Positions 43,213 through 51,672 of a stretch of 64,000 nucleotides of DNA are shown here, in pieces. Positions within the stretch are counted from its first letter, which is position 1, and each line of letters starts with the position of its first letter. Below the pieces are notes generated by a model, which was not told the origin of the DNA, ran no database searches, and saw only the letters and a program-made list of their open reading frames with translations. A program made the position numbers and the translations under genes. This DNA comes from Methylobacterium brachiatum (GTDB lineage: Bacteria; Pseudomonadota; Alphaproteobacteria; Rhizobiales; Beijerinckiaceae), in contig NZ_JAJALK010000001.1 of the NCBI RefSeq assembly GCF_020523825.1, positions 62,001 to 126,000 on the forward strand. Direction: 5' to 3'.

Positions 43213-43434
43213 TCAAACCTTCGTCAGCGTGGCGATGATGGATTCGACGACGTCGATCTGGTGTTGCACCGCGACCAGCCGCGGTCCCGCGGCGGCGCCA
43301 TCGCCGAGCACGAAGGTGCCCTTCTGCCGGCGCGTGTCGCGCAGCTTCCGCACCGACGCCACGATCGTCTGCCGCTCTTCGAGAAGGGCCGCTCGCAGCT
43401 CGTTTAAGCCGTCCAGTTCCACAGTCTCGGCCAT
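43213..43434 (-). CDS. Small hypothetical protein (73 residues)
   Basis: A 73-residue protein starting at 43434 (MAETVELDGLNELRAALLEERQTIVASVRKLRD). It looks like two amphipathic helices linked by a short turn: one near residues 6-32, another near 50-70 (VAVQHQIDVVESIIATLTKV). No signal or membrane span. The longer in-frame start at 43626 adds an unlikely basic N-terminus. It may be a small coiled-coil protein; no known family is recognised. Confidence 0.6.
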   Translation of the reverse strand: MAETVELDGLNELRAALLEERQTIVASVRKLRDTRRQKGTFVLGDGAAAGPRLVAVQHQIDVVESIIATLTKV

Positions 43435-43793
43435 GCGGGGTCCCGGTGTTCTGGTTTCGCCTCGCCGCGCTTCGCCACGCGCCGTCACACCGGCTTGTGG
43501 CCCATGTGCGAAGCCTTTGCCACGGGCACGATCGGCAGCCGGCGGGACCGTTTGCCGAGCGCTAGCGGCGTTCACCGGAGGCGCTGCCTTGATGTTGCCG
43601 CGTCGATTGTATGCTAGGGAATGCAATATCCGTCGACGGGGCTCCGCGATGCGCCCGGGTGGAAGCGCGCGGAGCGCTTCGCGCCCTGATGGCGCAAGGG
43701 CCAGTTAGGCATGCCGGGCGAGGATGACAGCCAGCGCGACGCGGCTCGATCGGACGAGACGGGCGCGTTCCACGGCGGAGGGGGCCGCGGTCG
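43435..43793. promoter_or_regulatory. Upstream region of the RND efflux operon
   Basis: 359 bases without a supported gene, between a minus-strand small gene and the RND adaptor. A possible promoter pair lies at TTGATG (43589-43594) and TATGCT (43610-43615) with a 15-base spacer, a bit short for sigma-70. A GAGGGGG ribosome site lies before the ATG at 43794. No operator palindrome or adjacent regulator gene is obvious. Confidence 0.4.
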
Positions 43794-44993
43794 ATGAAGG
43801 GTGAGCAGAAGCCGCGGCGGTCCCGCGGGTTGGTGACGACGATCGTGGTCCTCGCCCTGCTGGGCGGCGGCGCCTACGGTTACGTGCGCACGACCCAGCG
43901 GCCGGCGGCCAAGGCGAAGGTGGCCACGGCGGCGCCCGTGCCGGTGACCCTCGGGACCGTCGATCAGGGCCCGTTCGCCTTGCTGCTGAACGGGCTCGGC
44001 ACGGTCCAGGCCTACAACACGGTCCAGGTGCGGACCCGCGTCGACGGCGAGATCCAGCAGGTCGCGTTCCGCGAGGGGCAGAACGTCCGCAAGGGCGACG
44101 TCCTGGTCCAGATCGATCCGCGCCCCTACCAGGCGACCCTGGACCAGGCGAAGGCCAAGAAGGACCAGGACACCGCCAACCTCAACAACGCCAAGGCGGA
44201 TCTGGTGCGCTACACCGGTCTCGGCGCCTACGCGTCCCGCCAGCAGACCGAGACGCAGACGGCGCTGGTCGCCCAGCTGACCGCGCAGGTCGCCTCCGAC
44301 CAAGCCTCCATCGACAACGCCACGACCCAGCTCGGCTACGCCACCGTCCGGGCGCCGATCGACGGCGTCACCGGCTTCCGGCAGGTCGATATCGGCAACA
44401 TCGTCACCGCGGCCGGCCAGTCGCCGATCGTGACCATCACGCAGGTGGAGCCGATCTTCGTGGTGTTCACCGCGCCGGAGGACCAGCTGCCCGCGATCGG
44501 CGGGGCCCTGCGGACCGGCGACGTGCCGGTCTCGGCCTGGACCACGGACGGGCTGACCAAGCTGGCCGACGGCAAGCTCGCCCTGTTCAACAACCAGGTC
44601 GATACCGCCACCGGCACGATCCGCCTGAAGGCGGTGTTCCAGAACCAGAACCACGCCTTGTGGCCCGGCCTGTCGGTCTCGACCAAGATGCGGGTCGGCA
44701 CGGTCGCGGCGGCCACGACGGTGCCGGACGACGCCGTCCAGCACGGTCCGGACGGCTTGTTCGCCTTCGTGATCGACGAGTCCGGCCACGCGCATCAGCG
44801 GGCCCTGAAGGCCGGGCGCTCCGATTCCGGGCGGACGCAGGTGCTCGCGGGCGATCTCAAGCCGGGCGATCGGGTGATCACCGCCGGGCAGTACAAGGTC
44901 CAGGACGGCAGCCTCGTGGCCGACCCGCACGCCGCCCATACGGCGCAGGCCGAGACGGCGGCCCCGGGCCGGTCGGCCAGGGCCGAGCCGTGA
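43794..44993 (+). CDS. RND efflux system periplasmic adaptor (MdtA/AcrA-like)
   Basis: A 399-residue membrane-fusion protein. One N-terminal anchor (LVTTIVVLALLGGGAYGYV, about residues 13-31) is followed by the beta-barrel/lipoyl part VRTRVDGEIQQVAFREGQNVRKGDVLVQIDPRPYQATLDQAKA, a helical hairpin with LTAQVASDQASIDNATTQLGYATVRAPIDGVTG, then a barrel and the membrane-proximal domain. The pattern matches MdtA. It bridges an RND pump and an outer membrane channel (not in this window). Its stop codon overlaps the start of a 17-codon bridging frame. Confidence 0.93.
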   Translation: MKGEQKPRRSRGLVTTIVVLALLGGGAYGYVRTTQRPAAKAKVATAAPVPVTLGTVDQGPFALLLNGLGTVQAYNTVQVRTRVDGEIQQVAFREGQNVRKGDVLVQIDPRPYQATLDQAKAKKDQDTANLNNAKADLVRYTGLGAYASRQQTETQTALVAQLTAQVASDQASIDNATTQLGYATVRAPIDGVTGFRQVDIGNIVTAAGQSPIVTITQVEPIFVVFTAPEDQLPAIGGALRTGDVPVSAWTTDGLTKLADGKLALFNNQVDTATGTIRLKAVFQNQNHALWPGLSVSTKMRVGTVAAATTVPDDAVQHGPDGLFAFVIDESGHAHQRALKAGRSDSGRTQVLAGDLKPGDRVITAGQYKVQDGSLVADPHAAHTAQAETAAPGRSARAEP

Positions 44994-45046
44994 TGGACAT
45001 GCGCGTCGCCGGAGCGGCCGCGATGCCGTGTGAGGGGCTGCAATGA
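44993..45046 (+). other. 17-codon bridging reading frame between adaptor and RND pump genes
   Basis: The ATG at 44993 shares its A with the last base of the adaptor TGA. The frame is MDMRVAGAAAMPCEGLQ, and its TGA (45044-45046) overlaps the RND pump ATG at 45043. It therefore links both genes by overlapping stops and starts, which would let ribosomes carry on from one to the next. A GAGGGG site before the pump start lies inside it. Confidence 0.5.
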
Positions 45047-48000
45047 AGGCTGGCATCTCGGCGCCCTTCATCCGTTTCCCGGTGGCGACCACGCTGATCA
45101 TGGTCGGCATCCTGTTCCTCGGGATGGTGGCCTATCCGCTGCTCGGCGTCGCGCCGCTGCCGCAGGTGGATTTCCCGACGATCCAGGTCACCGCGCAATT
45201 GCCCGGCGCCAGCCCGGAGACCATGGCCTCCTCCGTGGCCCAACCCCTGGAGCGGCAATTCTCACAGATCCCGGGCGTCGCCCAGATGACCTCGACCAGC
45301 TCGCTGGGGATCTCGACGGTCACGGTCCAGTTCGACCTCAACCGCAACATCGACGGCGCGGCCAGCGACATCCAGGCGGCGATCAATGCCGCGAGCGGCC
45401 AGCTGCCGAAGAACCTGCCGAGCCCGCCGACCTACCGCAAGGTGAACCCAGCCGATTCGCCGATCCTCCTGCTCTCGGCCACCTCCGACAGCATGCCGCT
45501 GATCGAGGTCGACGACGCGGTGGACGTGCAGCTCGCCCAGCGCATCAGCCAGATCTCGGGCGTCGCGCAGGTGTTCATCGGCGGCCAGCAGAAGCCCGCG
45601 GTGCGGATCCAGGTCGACCCGGCCAAGCTGGTGGCCAAGGGCCTGTCGCTCGAGGATATCCGCGCGCCGCTGTCGCTCACCACGGTGAACAACCCGAAGG
45701 GCAGCATCGACGGGACGAGCCACAGCTACACGATCTACGCCAACGACCAGCTCACCACGGCGCAGAACTGGAACGACGTGATCGTCGCCTATCGCGACGG
45801 CGCCCCCTTGCGGGTGCGCGACATCGGCACCGCAATCGCCGGCCCGGAGGACACCAAGCAGGCGGGCTGGACCAACGGCCAGCGCGGCGTGTTCCTGGTG
45901 ATCTTCAAGCAGCCCGGCGCCAACGTCATCGACACGGTGGACAGCATCAAGGCGCAGCTGCCGCGCCTGACCGCGACCCTGCCGGCCGGCATCAAGATCG
46001 GCATCCTCAGCGACCGCACCCAGACGATCCGCGCCTCCGTGGAGGACGTGCAGTTCACCCTGCTGATCACCATCGTCCTGGTGGTCGCGGTGATCTTCGT
46101 CTTCCTGCGGAGCTTCTGGGCGACCGTGATCCCGAGCGTGACCGTGCCGCTCGCTTTGCTCGGCGCCTGCGCGCTGATGTGGCTCGCCGGCTATACCCTC
46201 GACAACCTGTCCCTGATGGCGCTGACCATCTCGGTGGGCTTCGTGGTCGACGACGCCATCGTCGTGCTGGAGAATATCAGCCGCTACGTCGAGGAGGGGA
46301 TGCGGCCCATGGAGGCCGCGTTCAAGGGCGCGGGCGAGATCGGCTTCACCATCGTGTCGATCTCGGTGTCGCTGATCGCCGTGCTGATCCCGCTGCTGCT
46401 GATGGGCGGCATCATCGGCCGCCTGTTCCGGGAATTCGCCGTCGTCCTGTCGATGACCATCGCGGTCTCGGCCTTCGTGGCGCTGACGCTCACGCCGATG
46501 ATGGCGGCGCGCCTGCTCAAGCCCCACGGCACCGGCCATCACGGCCGCCTGTACCGGGCGAGCGAGGCGGTGTTCGACGGGCTGCTGTCCTCCTACGCCA
46601 AGGGCCTCGACCTCGCCCTGCGCTTCCGCTTCATCACGCTGCTGACCTTCTTCGCGACGCTCGCGCTGACGATCCACCTGTTCATCGTCATCCCGAAGGG
46701 CTTCTTCCCGCAGCAGGACACCGGCTTCATGATCGGCGTCACCGAGGCGGGGCAGGACATCTCGTTCTCGGCGATGAAGACCCTTCAGGAGAAGGTCGGT
46801 GCCATCGTCCAGGCCGATCCGGACGTGGCCACGGTGGGCATGTCGCTCGGCGGCAACGGCCAGGCGCTGAATTCCGGGCGCATGTACATCACCCTCAAGC
46901 CCCGCGAGGAGCGCGAGGCCGACGCATTCCAGATCATCGGCCGCCTGCGCCCGAAGCTGGAGCGGGTCGAGGGGATCCGCACCTACATCCAGGCGACGCA
47001 GGATGTGCGCACCGGTGGCCGGACGTCCCGGACGCAGTTCGAATACACCCTGCAGGATCCGGATCTCGCCGAGCTGAACGCTTGGGCGCCGCGCATCCTC
47101 GACACAATGAAGACCCTGCCGGAGCTGCGCGACGTCGCCACCGACCAGCAGAACCGCGGCACCACCTTGACGCTCGCGATCGACCGCGACGCCGCCTCCC
47201 GCTACGGCATCACGCCCCAGCTCATCGACGACACGCTGTATGACGCCTTCGGCCAGCGGCAGATCGCCCAGTACTTCACGCAGCTCAACAGCTACCACGT
47301 GATCCTCGAGGTGCTCCCGGCCCTGCAGGGTTCTGTCGAGAGCCTGGACAAGATCTACATCAAGGCCCCGATCGGCGGCGGGCAGGTGCCGCTCGCGGCC
47401 TTCGCGCGCTGGACCACCGACCCGGTGGCGGCGCTGGCGGTCAACCACCAGGGCCAGTTCCCGGCGGTGACGATCAGCTTCAACCTCGGCCCCAACGTCG
47501 CGCTGGGCCAGGCCACCGAGGCGATCGGCCGGGCGATGAAGGAGCTCGCGGTGCCGCCCACGGTGGTCACCGGCTTCCAGGGCACCGCGCAGGCGTTCCA
47601 GCAATCGCTCTCGACCGTGCCGCTGCTGATCCTGGCCGCGCTGTTCGTGGTCTACCTGATCCTCGGCATCCTCTACGAGAGCTTCATCCACCCGATCACG
47701 ATCCTCTCGACCCTGCCCTCGGCCGGCGTCGGCGCCCTGGCGGTGCTGATGTGGGCGGGGTTCGATTTCAGCCTGATCGCGCTGATCGGCATCATCCTGC
47801 TGATCGGCATCGTGAAGAAGAACGGCATCATGCTGATCGACTTCGCCATCGTGGCCGAGCGTGAGGAGGGGCTCGACCCGGAGGCGGCGATCCGCAAGGC
47901 GGCCCTGCTCCGGTTCCGCCCGATCCTGATGACCACCATGGCGGCTCTGCTCGGCGGCATCCCGCTGATGCTCGCCACCGGCACCGGCTCCGAGATCCGC

Positions 48001-48201
48001 CAGCCGCTGGGCTACGCCATGGTCGGCGGGCTGGCGGTGAGCCAGATGCTGACCCTGTTCACGACGCCGGTGATCTACGTCTACCTCGACCGGCTGGCGC
48101 ACCGCTTCTCCTTCCGGGACAAGCCGGAGGCGGTGGACGCGCTGCTGGCCGAGCCGGATCCGGAAGCCCACGGACAGCAGACCTTGCGGGCCGCCGAGTA
48201 G
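45043..48201 (+). CDS. RND efflux pump (MdtB/MdtC-like, HAE1 family)
   Basis: A 1052-residue inner-membrane pump with 12 spans and two large periplasmic loops. N-terminus KAGISAPFIRFPVATTLIMVGILFLGMVAYPLLGVAPLPQVDFPTIQVTAQ is a typical HAE1 start. The proton-relay region in span 4 has LMALTISVGFVVDDAIVVLENISRYVEEG (Asp pair). Other motifs are FFPQQDTG and the late GIVKKNGIMLIDFAI. It exports drugs, dyes or lipophilic compounds with the adaptor. Only one pump gene is present, so it is presumably a homotrimer rather than an MdtBC pair. Confidence 0.95.
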   Translation: MKAGISAPFIRFPVATTLIMVGILFLGMVAYPLLGVAPLPQVDFPTIQVTAQLPGASPETMASSVAQPLERQFSQIPGVAQMTSTSSLGISTVTVQFDLNRNIDGAASDIQAAINAASGQLPKNLPSPPTYRKVNPADSPILLLSATSDSMPLIEVDDAVDVQLAQRISQISGVAQVFIGGQQKPAVRIQVDPAKLVAKGLSLEDIRAPLSLTTVNNPKGSIDGTSHSYTIYANDQLTTAQNWNDVIVAYRDGAPLRVRDIGTAIAGPEDTKQAGWTNGQRGVFLVIFKQPGANVIDTVDSIKAQLPRLTATLPAGIKIGILSDRTQTIRASVEDVQFTLLITIVLVVAVIFVFLRSFWATVIPSVTVPLALLGACALMWLAGYTLDNLSLMALTISVGFVVDDAIVVLENISRYVEEGMRPMEAAFKGAGEIGFTIVSISVSLIAVLIPLLLMGGIIGRLFREFAVVLSMTIAVSAFVALTLTPMMAARLLKPHGTGHHGRLYRASEAVFDGLLSSYAKGLDLALRFRFITLLTFFATLALTIHLFIVIPKGFFPQQDTGFMIGVTEAGQDISFSAMKTLQEKVGAIVQADPDVATVGMSLGGNGQALNSGRMYITLKPREEREADAFQIIGRLRPKLERVEGIRTYIQATQDVRTGGRTSRTQFEYTLQDPDLAELNAWAPRILDTMKTLPELRDVATDQQNRGTTLTLAIDRDAASRYGITPQLIDDTLYDAFGQRQIAQYFTQLNSYHVILEVLPALQGSVESLDKIYIKAPIGGGQVPLAAFARWTTDPVAALAVNHQGQFPAVTISFNLGPNVALGQATEAIGRAMKELAVPPTVVTGFQGTAQAFQQSLSTVPLLILAALFVVYLILGILYESFIHPITILSTLPSAGVGALAVLMWAGFDFSLIALIGIILLIGIVKKNGIMLIDFAIVAEREEGLDPEAAIRKAALLRFRPILMTTMAALLGGIPLMLATGTGSEIRQPLGYAMVGGLAVSQMLTLFTTPVIYVYLDRLAHRFSFRDKPEAVDALLAEPDPEAHGQQTLRAAE

Positions 48202-48263
48202 GGGCTGTTCGACGCCGGATGTCAGCCGTACCCGCTTGGCGCGGCGCCCGGCCGACCCAGTTT

Positions 48264-48289
48264 CCCCGCTCCGGTCCCGCCCAGCGGGG
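48264..48289 (+). other. Stem between RND pump and CoA transferase genes
   Basis: CCCCGCT (48264-48270) pairs with AGCGGGG (48283-48289), a perfect seven-bp stem with a 12-base loop, 63 bases after the pump stop and 25 before the next ATG. No T-run follows. It may be a weak terminator or leader element. Confidence 0.35.
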
Positions 48290-48313
48290 CGTTCGGGATG
48301 CTGAGGAACCGGG

Positions 48314-49459
48314 ATGCGCGTGAACCGGCCGTTGCAGGGGCTGACCGTTCTCGCCCTGGAGCAGGCGGTCGCCGCGCCCTACTGCACCTCGCGGCTGGCC
48401 GATGCCGGCGCCCGGGTGATCAAGATCGAGCGGCCGGAGGGGGACTTCGCCCGCGGCTACGATTCCGCCGTCAACGGGCTGGCGAGCTACTTCGTCTGGC
48501 TGAACCGCGGCAAGGAGAGCCTGGTCGCCGACATCAAGGACCCGGACGATGCCCGCCTGCTGCACGCCATCCTCGAAGAGGCCGACGTGTTCGTGCAGAA
48601 CCTCGCCCCGGGCGCGGCCGCCCGCGCCGGCTTCGGCTCGGCGGAGCTGCGGGCGCGCCACCCGCGCCTGATCACGGTCGATATCTCGGGCTACGGCGCA
48701 GGCAACGCCTACAGCGACATGAAGGCCTACGATCTGCTGGTGCAGGCCGAGAGCGGCATGGCCGGCATCACCGGACACCCGGCCGGCCCGGGCCGCGTCG
48801 GCGTCTCGGTCTGCGACATCGCCTGCGGGATGAACGCCCATGCGGCTGTGCTGGAGGCGCTGATCGCCCGCTCCATCTCCGGCGAAGGCTGCGCCCTGGA
48901 GGTCAGCCTGTTCAGCGGCGCGGCTGACTGGATGAACGTGCCGCTGCTCTACTTCGAGGGGACCGGCCGGGAGCCGAAGCGGGTTGGCCTGGCCCATCCG
49001 TCGATCTCGCCCTACGGCGCCTATCCGACGGCCGACGGCAGCCTCGTGCTGATCTCGATCCAGAACGAGCGCGAATGGGCGCGCTTCTGCGATTCGGTCC
49101 TGGGCGAGCCGGATCTCGCCCGGGCGGATAATTTCGCGTCGAACAACGATCGGGTGGCCAACCGCGCCGCCGTGGATTTGCGGGTCGGCGCCGCCCTGGT
49201 GCGGCTGAGCCGCGACGAGGCCGCCACCCGCCTCAAGGCCGCCGGCACCGCCTACGGCTTCGTCAATACGCTCGCCGACCTCGCCACCCATCCGGCCCTG
49301 GTCCGCGCCGAGGTCGAGACCTCGGCGGGGACCGCCCACATCGTCGCGCCGCCGGTCCTGATCGACGGCGAGGTTCGCGCGCTCGGCCGGGTGCCGGATA
49401 TCGGCGAGCACAGCGCTCGGGTCCGCCGGGAGTTCGGGGCTCGGGAGTGGGGGCAATAG
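48314..49459 (+). CDS. CaiB/BaiF-type CoA transferase family protein
   Basis: A 381-residue class III CoA transferase. Family signatures are LEQAVAAPYCTSRLADAGARVIKIERPEGDFARGYDSAVNG at the start, GKESLVADIKDPDDARLL, and the catalytic-type stretch MKAYDLLVQAESGMAGITG, where the Asp in AYD is the expected nucleophile. These enzymes transfer CoA between carboxylic acids, for instance in itaconate, mesaconate or bile acid metabolism. It opens the acyl-CoA set that continues with SDR, acyl-CoA dehydrogenase and hydratase genes, separated from them by about 305 bases and a repeat. Confidence 0.92.
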   Translation: MRVNRPLQGLTVLALEQAVAAPYCTSRLADAGARVIKIERPEGDFARGYDSAVNGLASYFVWLNRGKESLVADIKDPDDARLLHAILEEADVFVQNLAPGAAARAGFGSAELRARHPRLITVDISGYGAGNAYSDMKAYDLLVQAESGMAGITGHPAGPGRVGVSVCDIACGMNAHAAVLEALIARSISGEGCALEVSLFSGAADWMNVPLLYFEGTGREPKRVGLAHPSISPYGAYPTADGSLVLISIQNEREWARFCDSVLGEPDLARADNFASNNDRVANRAAVDLRVGAALVRLSRDEAATRLKAAGTAYGFVNTLADLATHPALVRAEVETSAGTAHIVAPPVLIDGEVRALGRVPDIGEHSARVRREFGAREWGQ

Positions 49460-49521
49460 CGTCCCGAAGATGTTTCCCCGTCTCAGCTTCGGCGTTCTGC
49501 CGCCGTCCAAACACCCGCCTT

Positions 49522-49633
49522 GTCATCACGGGGCCGCGCAGCGGACCCCGGGATCGATAAAAACCGACAGCTTATGGTTCTGCACAGGCGGCGGCTCTGG
49601 ATTCCGGGTTCGCCGGGGCCGCCCCGAAATGAC
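49522..49633. repeat. Palindromic intergenic repeat, family 1, copy A
   Basis: About 112 bases that fold back on themselves. Outer arms are GTCATCACGGGG and CCCCGAAATGAC (10 of 12 pair), with inner GACCCCGGGATC / GATTCCGGGTTC segments also partly pairing. It resembles the repeat at 57063-57173 in arms and internal order, so both belong to one family. Such elements are typical of alphaproteobacterial intergenic spaces. Confidence 0.65.
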
Positions 49634-49727
49634 ACCGTGCCTTATAGGCCTGACGTTGCGATGCCGACTGATCGATCTATCTGTCGTGGATGGTCTTACC
49701 GATCATATCGACTGATCTTGTCTGGCG

Positions 49728-49747
49728 TTGTTCATCAATTGAAACAA
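49728..49747. promoter_or_regulatory. Candidate operator before the SDR gene
   Basis: TTGTTCATCAATTGAAACAA is an imperfect inverted repeat (five-bp ends TTGTT/AACAA, plus central AATT symmetry), 17 bases before the SDR start. Its position overlaps where a promoter or its 5' end would be. No regulator gene is nearby. Confidence 0.35.
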
Positions 49748-49764
49748 AAATTCGGGAGGAAGCC

Positions 49765-50514
49765 ATGAGACTCGACGGAAAGATCGCGCTCGTGACAGGC
49801 GCCGGGAGCGGGTTCGGCGCGGGTATCGCCGAGCGGTTCGCCGCCGAGGGGGCGCGGGTCGCCTGCGTGGATATCGACCGGGCGGCGGCCGAGCGGGTTG
49901 CTGCGGGCATCGGCGCGAACGCCATCGCGATCGCCGCAGATGTCGGATCGGCCGCCGATGTCGAGGCCAGCGTCGCCGAGACCCGGGAGCGGTTCGGCAT
50001 CCCGCACATCCTGGTCAACAATGCCGGCACCACGCACCGCAACAAGCCGCTGCTGGAGGTGACCGAGGGCGAGTTCGACCGGGTGTTCCGGGTGAACGTG
50101 AAGTCGATCTTCCACTACGTCCGGACGATCGCCCCGCTGATGCGCGACCAGGGCGGGGGCGTGATCCTCAACGTCAGCTCGACGGCGGCGCTCCGGCCGC
50201 GCCCGGGGCTGACCTGGTACAACGCCTCCAAGGGGGCGGCGAGCCTCGCCTCGAAGTCGCTGGCCCTCGAGCTGGCGCACTGGAAGATCCGGGTGAACGC
50301 GCTCTGCCCGGTGATGGGCGCGACCGCCCTGCTCGAGCATTTCATGGGCGTGCCCGACACCCCGGAGAACCGCGAAAGGTTCATCGCGACGATCCCCCTC
50401 GGGCGGATGTCGCGGGCCGAGGACATCGCCGCCGCGGCGCTGTTCCTGGCCTCCGACGAGGCCGAATTCATCACCGGCGTCGACCTGCCGGTCGATGGCG
50501 GCCGCACCGCCTGA
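49765..50514 (+). CDS. SDR family oxidoreductase (3-hydroxyacyl or 3-oxoacyl type)
   Basis: A 249-residue classical short-chain dehydrogenase. The cofactor motif GAGSGFGAGIAERF is at about residues 12-25, the NNAG motif is in HILVNNAGTTH, and the active site is Ser in LNVSSTAALR plus the Tyr/Lys pair in TWYNASKGA. The C-terminal SRAEDIAAAALFLASDEAEFITG is a typical end. NAD or NADP use is not certain (Asp in CVDIDRA suggests NAD). The ATG at 49765 follows GGGAGGA. It starts the operon with acyl-CoA dehydrogenase and hydratase, so it may oxidise a hydroxyacyl-CoA. Confidence 0.93.
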   Translation: MRLDGKIALVTGAGSGFGAGIAERFAAEGARVACVDIDRAAAERVAAGIGANAIAIAADVGSAADVEASVAETRERFGIPHILVNNAGTTHRNKPLLEVTEGEFDRVFRVNVKSIFHYVRTIAPLMRDQGGGVILNVSSTAALRPRPGLTWYNASKGAASLASKSLALELAHWKIRVNALCPVMGATALLEHFMGVPDTPENRERFIATIPLGRMSRAEDIAAAALFLASDEAEFITGVDLPVDGGRTA

Positions 50515-50522
50515 GGCGCGCG

Positions 50523-51671
50523 ATGGAAGCCTATACCGAGATCCGCGAGGCGGTTGCCAAGCTTTGCGCCGGGTTCCCCGGCCCGTACTGGCGCGCGCTC
50601 GACCGGGAGATGGCCTACCCGACCGAGTTCGTGAACGCGCTGACCGAAAGCGGCTACCTTTCGGTCCTGATCCCGGAGGAATATGGCGGCTCCGGCCTGC
50701 CGCTCTCGGCCGCCGCCGCGATCCTGGAGGAGGTCCAGCGGGCGGGCTGCAACGGCGGGGCCTGCCACGCGCAGATGTACACGATGGGCACGCTGCTCCG
50801 GCACGGCTCGGAGGCCCAGAAGGCGGCCTACTTGCCGGCCATCGCCGAGGGCCGCCTGCGCCTCCAGGCCTTCGGGGTGACAGAGCCGACCTCCGGCACC
50901 GATACCGGCAGCCTGAAGACCACCGCCCGGCGCGAGGGCGACCAGTACGTCGTCAACGGCCAGAAGATCTGGACCAGTCGCGCCGAGCATTCGGACCTGA
51001 TGCTGCTCCTGGCCCGCACGACGCCCAGAGCCGAGGGCATGAAGCGCACCGACGGCCTGTCGGTGCTGCTCGTGGACATGCGGGAGGCGATCGGTAACGG
51101 CCTGACCATCCGGCCGATCCGCACCATGATGAACCACGCCACCACCGAGGTGTTCTTCGACAACCTCCGCGTCCCAGCCGAGAACCTGATCGGCGAGGAG
51201 GGCAGGGGCTTTCGCTACATCCTGTCCGGTATGAATGCCGAGCGGATTCTGATTGCCGCGGAATGCGTCGGCGACGCCAAATGGTTCATCGACAAGGCGA
51301 GGGCCTACGCGTCGGACCGCTCAGTGTTTGGCCGGCCGATCGGCGCCAACCAGGGCGTGCAATTCCCGATCGCCAAAGCCTACGCCAACATGCGCGCCGC
51401 CGAGCTGATGGTCCGGGAGGCCCTGACCCTCTACGAATCTGGCGCCAATCCGGGCGCGGAGGCCAACATGGCCAAGATGCTCGCCGCCGACGCCTCGTTC
51501 GAGGCGGCCAATGCCTGCATCCAGACCCATGGCGGGTTCGGCTTCGCCGAGGAATACGACATCGAGCGCAAGTTCCGCGAGACGCGGCTCTATCAGGTCG
51601 CGCCGATCTCCACGAACCTGATCCTCGCCTACCTGTCCGAGCACGTCCTCGGCCTGCCGCGGTCGTACTAA
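50523..51671 (+). CDS. Acyl-CoA dehydrogenase family protein
   Basis: A 382-residue flavoprotein of the acyl-CoA dehydrogenase fold. N-terminal helical domain, then central QAFGVTEPTSGTDTGSLKTTA (FAD/substrate strand), VNGQKIWTSRAEHSDLML and C-terminal MSGMNAERILIAAECVGDAKWF, with a late ETHGGFGFAEEYDIERKFRETR-like stretch QTHGGFGFAEEYDIERKFRE. It would introduce an alpha,beta double bond into a short or branched acyl-CoA, passing electrons to ETF. Starts eight bases after the SDR stop, and ends before the hydratase gene. In itaconate or methylsuccinate-type pathways this enzyme precedes a hydratase. Confidence 0.92.
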   Translation: MEAYTEIREAVAKLCAGFPGPYWRALDREMAYPTEFVNALTESGYLSVLIPEEYGGSGLPLSAAAAILEEVQRAGCNGGACHAQMYTMGTLLRHGSEAQKAAYLPAIAEGRLRLQAFGVTEPTSGTDTGSLKTTARREGDQYVVNGQKIWTSRAEHSDLMLLLARTTPRAEGMKRTDGLSVLLVDMREAIGNGLTIRPIRTMMNHATTEVFFDNLRVPAENLIGEEGRGFRYILSGMNAERILIAAECVGDAKWFIDKARAYASDRSVFGRPIGANQGVQFPIAKAYANMRAAELMVREALTLYESGANPGAEANMAKMLAADASFEAANACIQTHGGFGFAEEYDIERKFRETRLYQVAPISTNLILAYLSEHVLGLPRSY

Positions 51672-51672
51672 C

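Larger units (their letters stand above)
49460..49764. promoter_or_regulatory. Intergenic region with palindromic repeat and candidate operator
   Basis: 305 bases without a supported gene. It holds an imperfect palindromic repeat (49522-49633) and an AT-rich SDR promoter stretch with two copies of CGACTGATC (49665-49673 and 49709-49717) and the inverted repeat near 49728-49747. A GGGAGGA site at 49754-49760 precedes the SDR ATG. Regulation of the downstream genes probably starts here. Confidence 0.5.

Noticed and set aside
45262..48171. Minus-strand open frame of 969 codons opposite the RND pump
   Set aside because: It is antisense to a clear pump gene, is full of Arg/His/Gln/Asp and has no family pattern. 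Long antisense frames are common in high-GC DNA.
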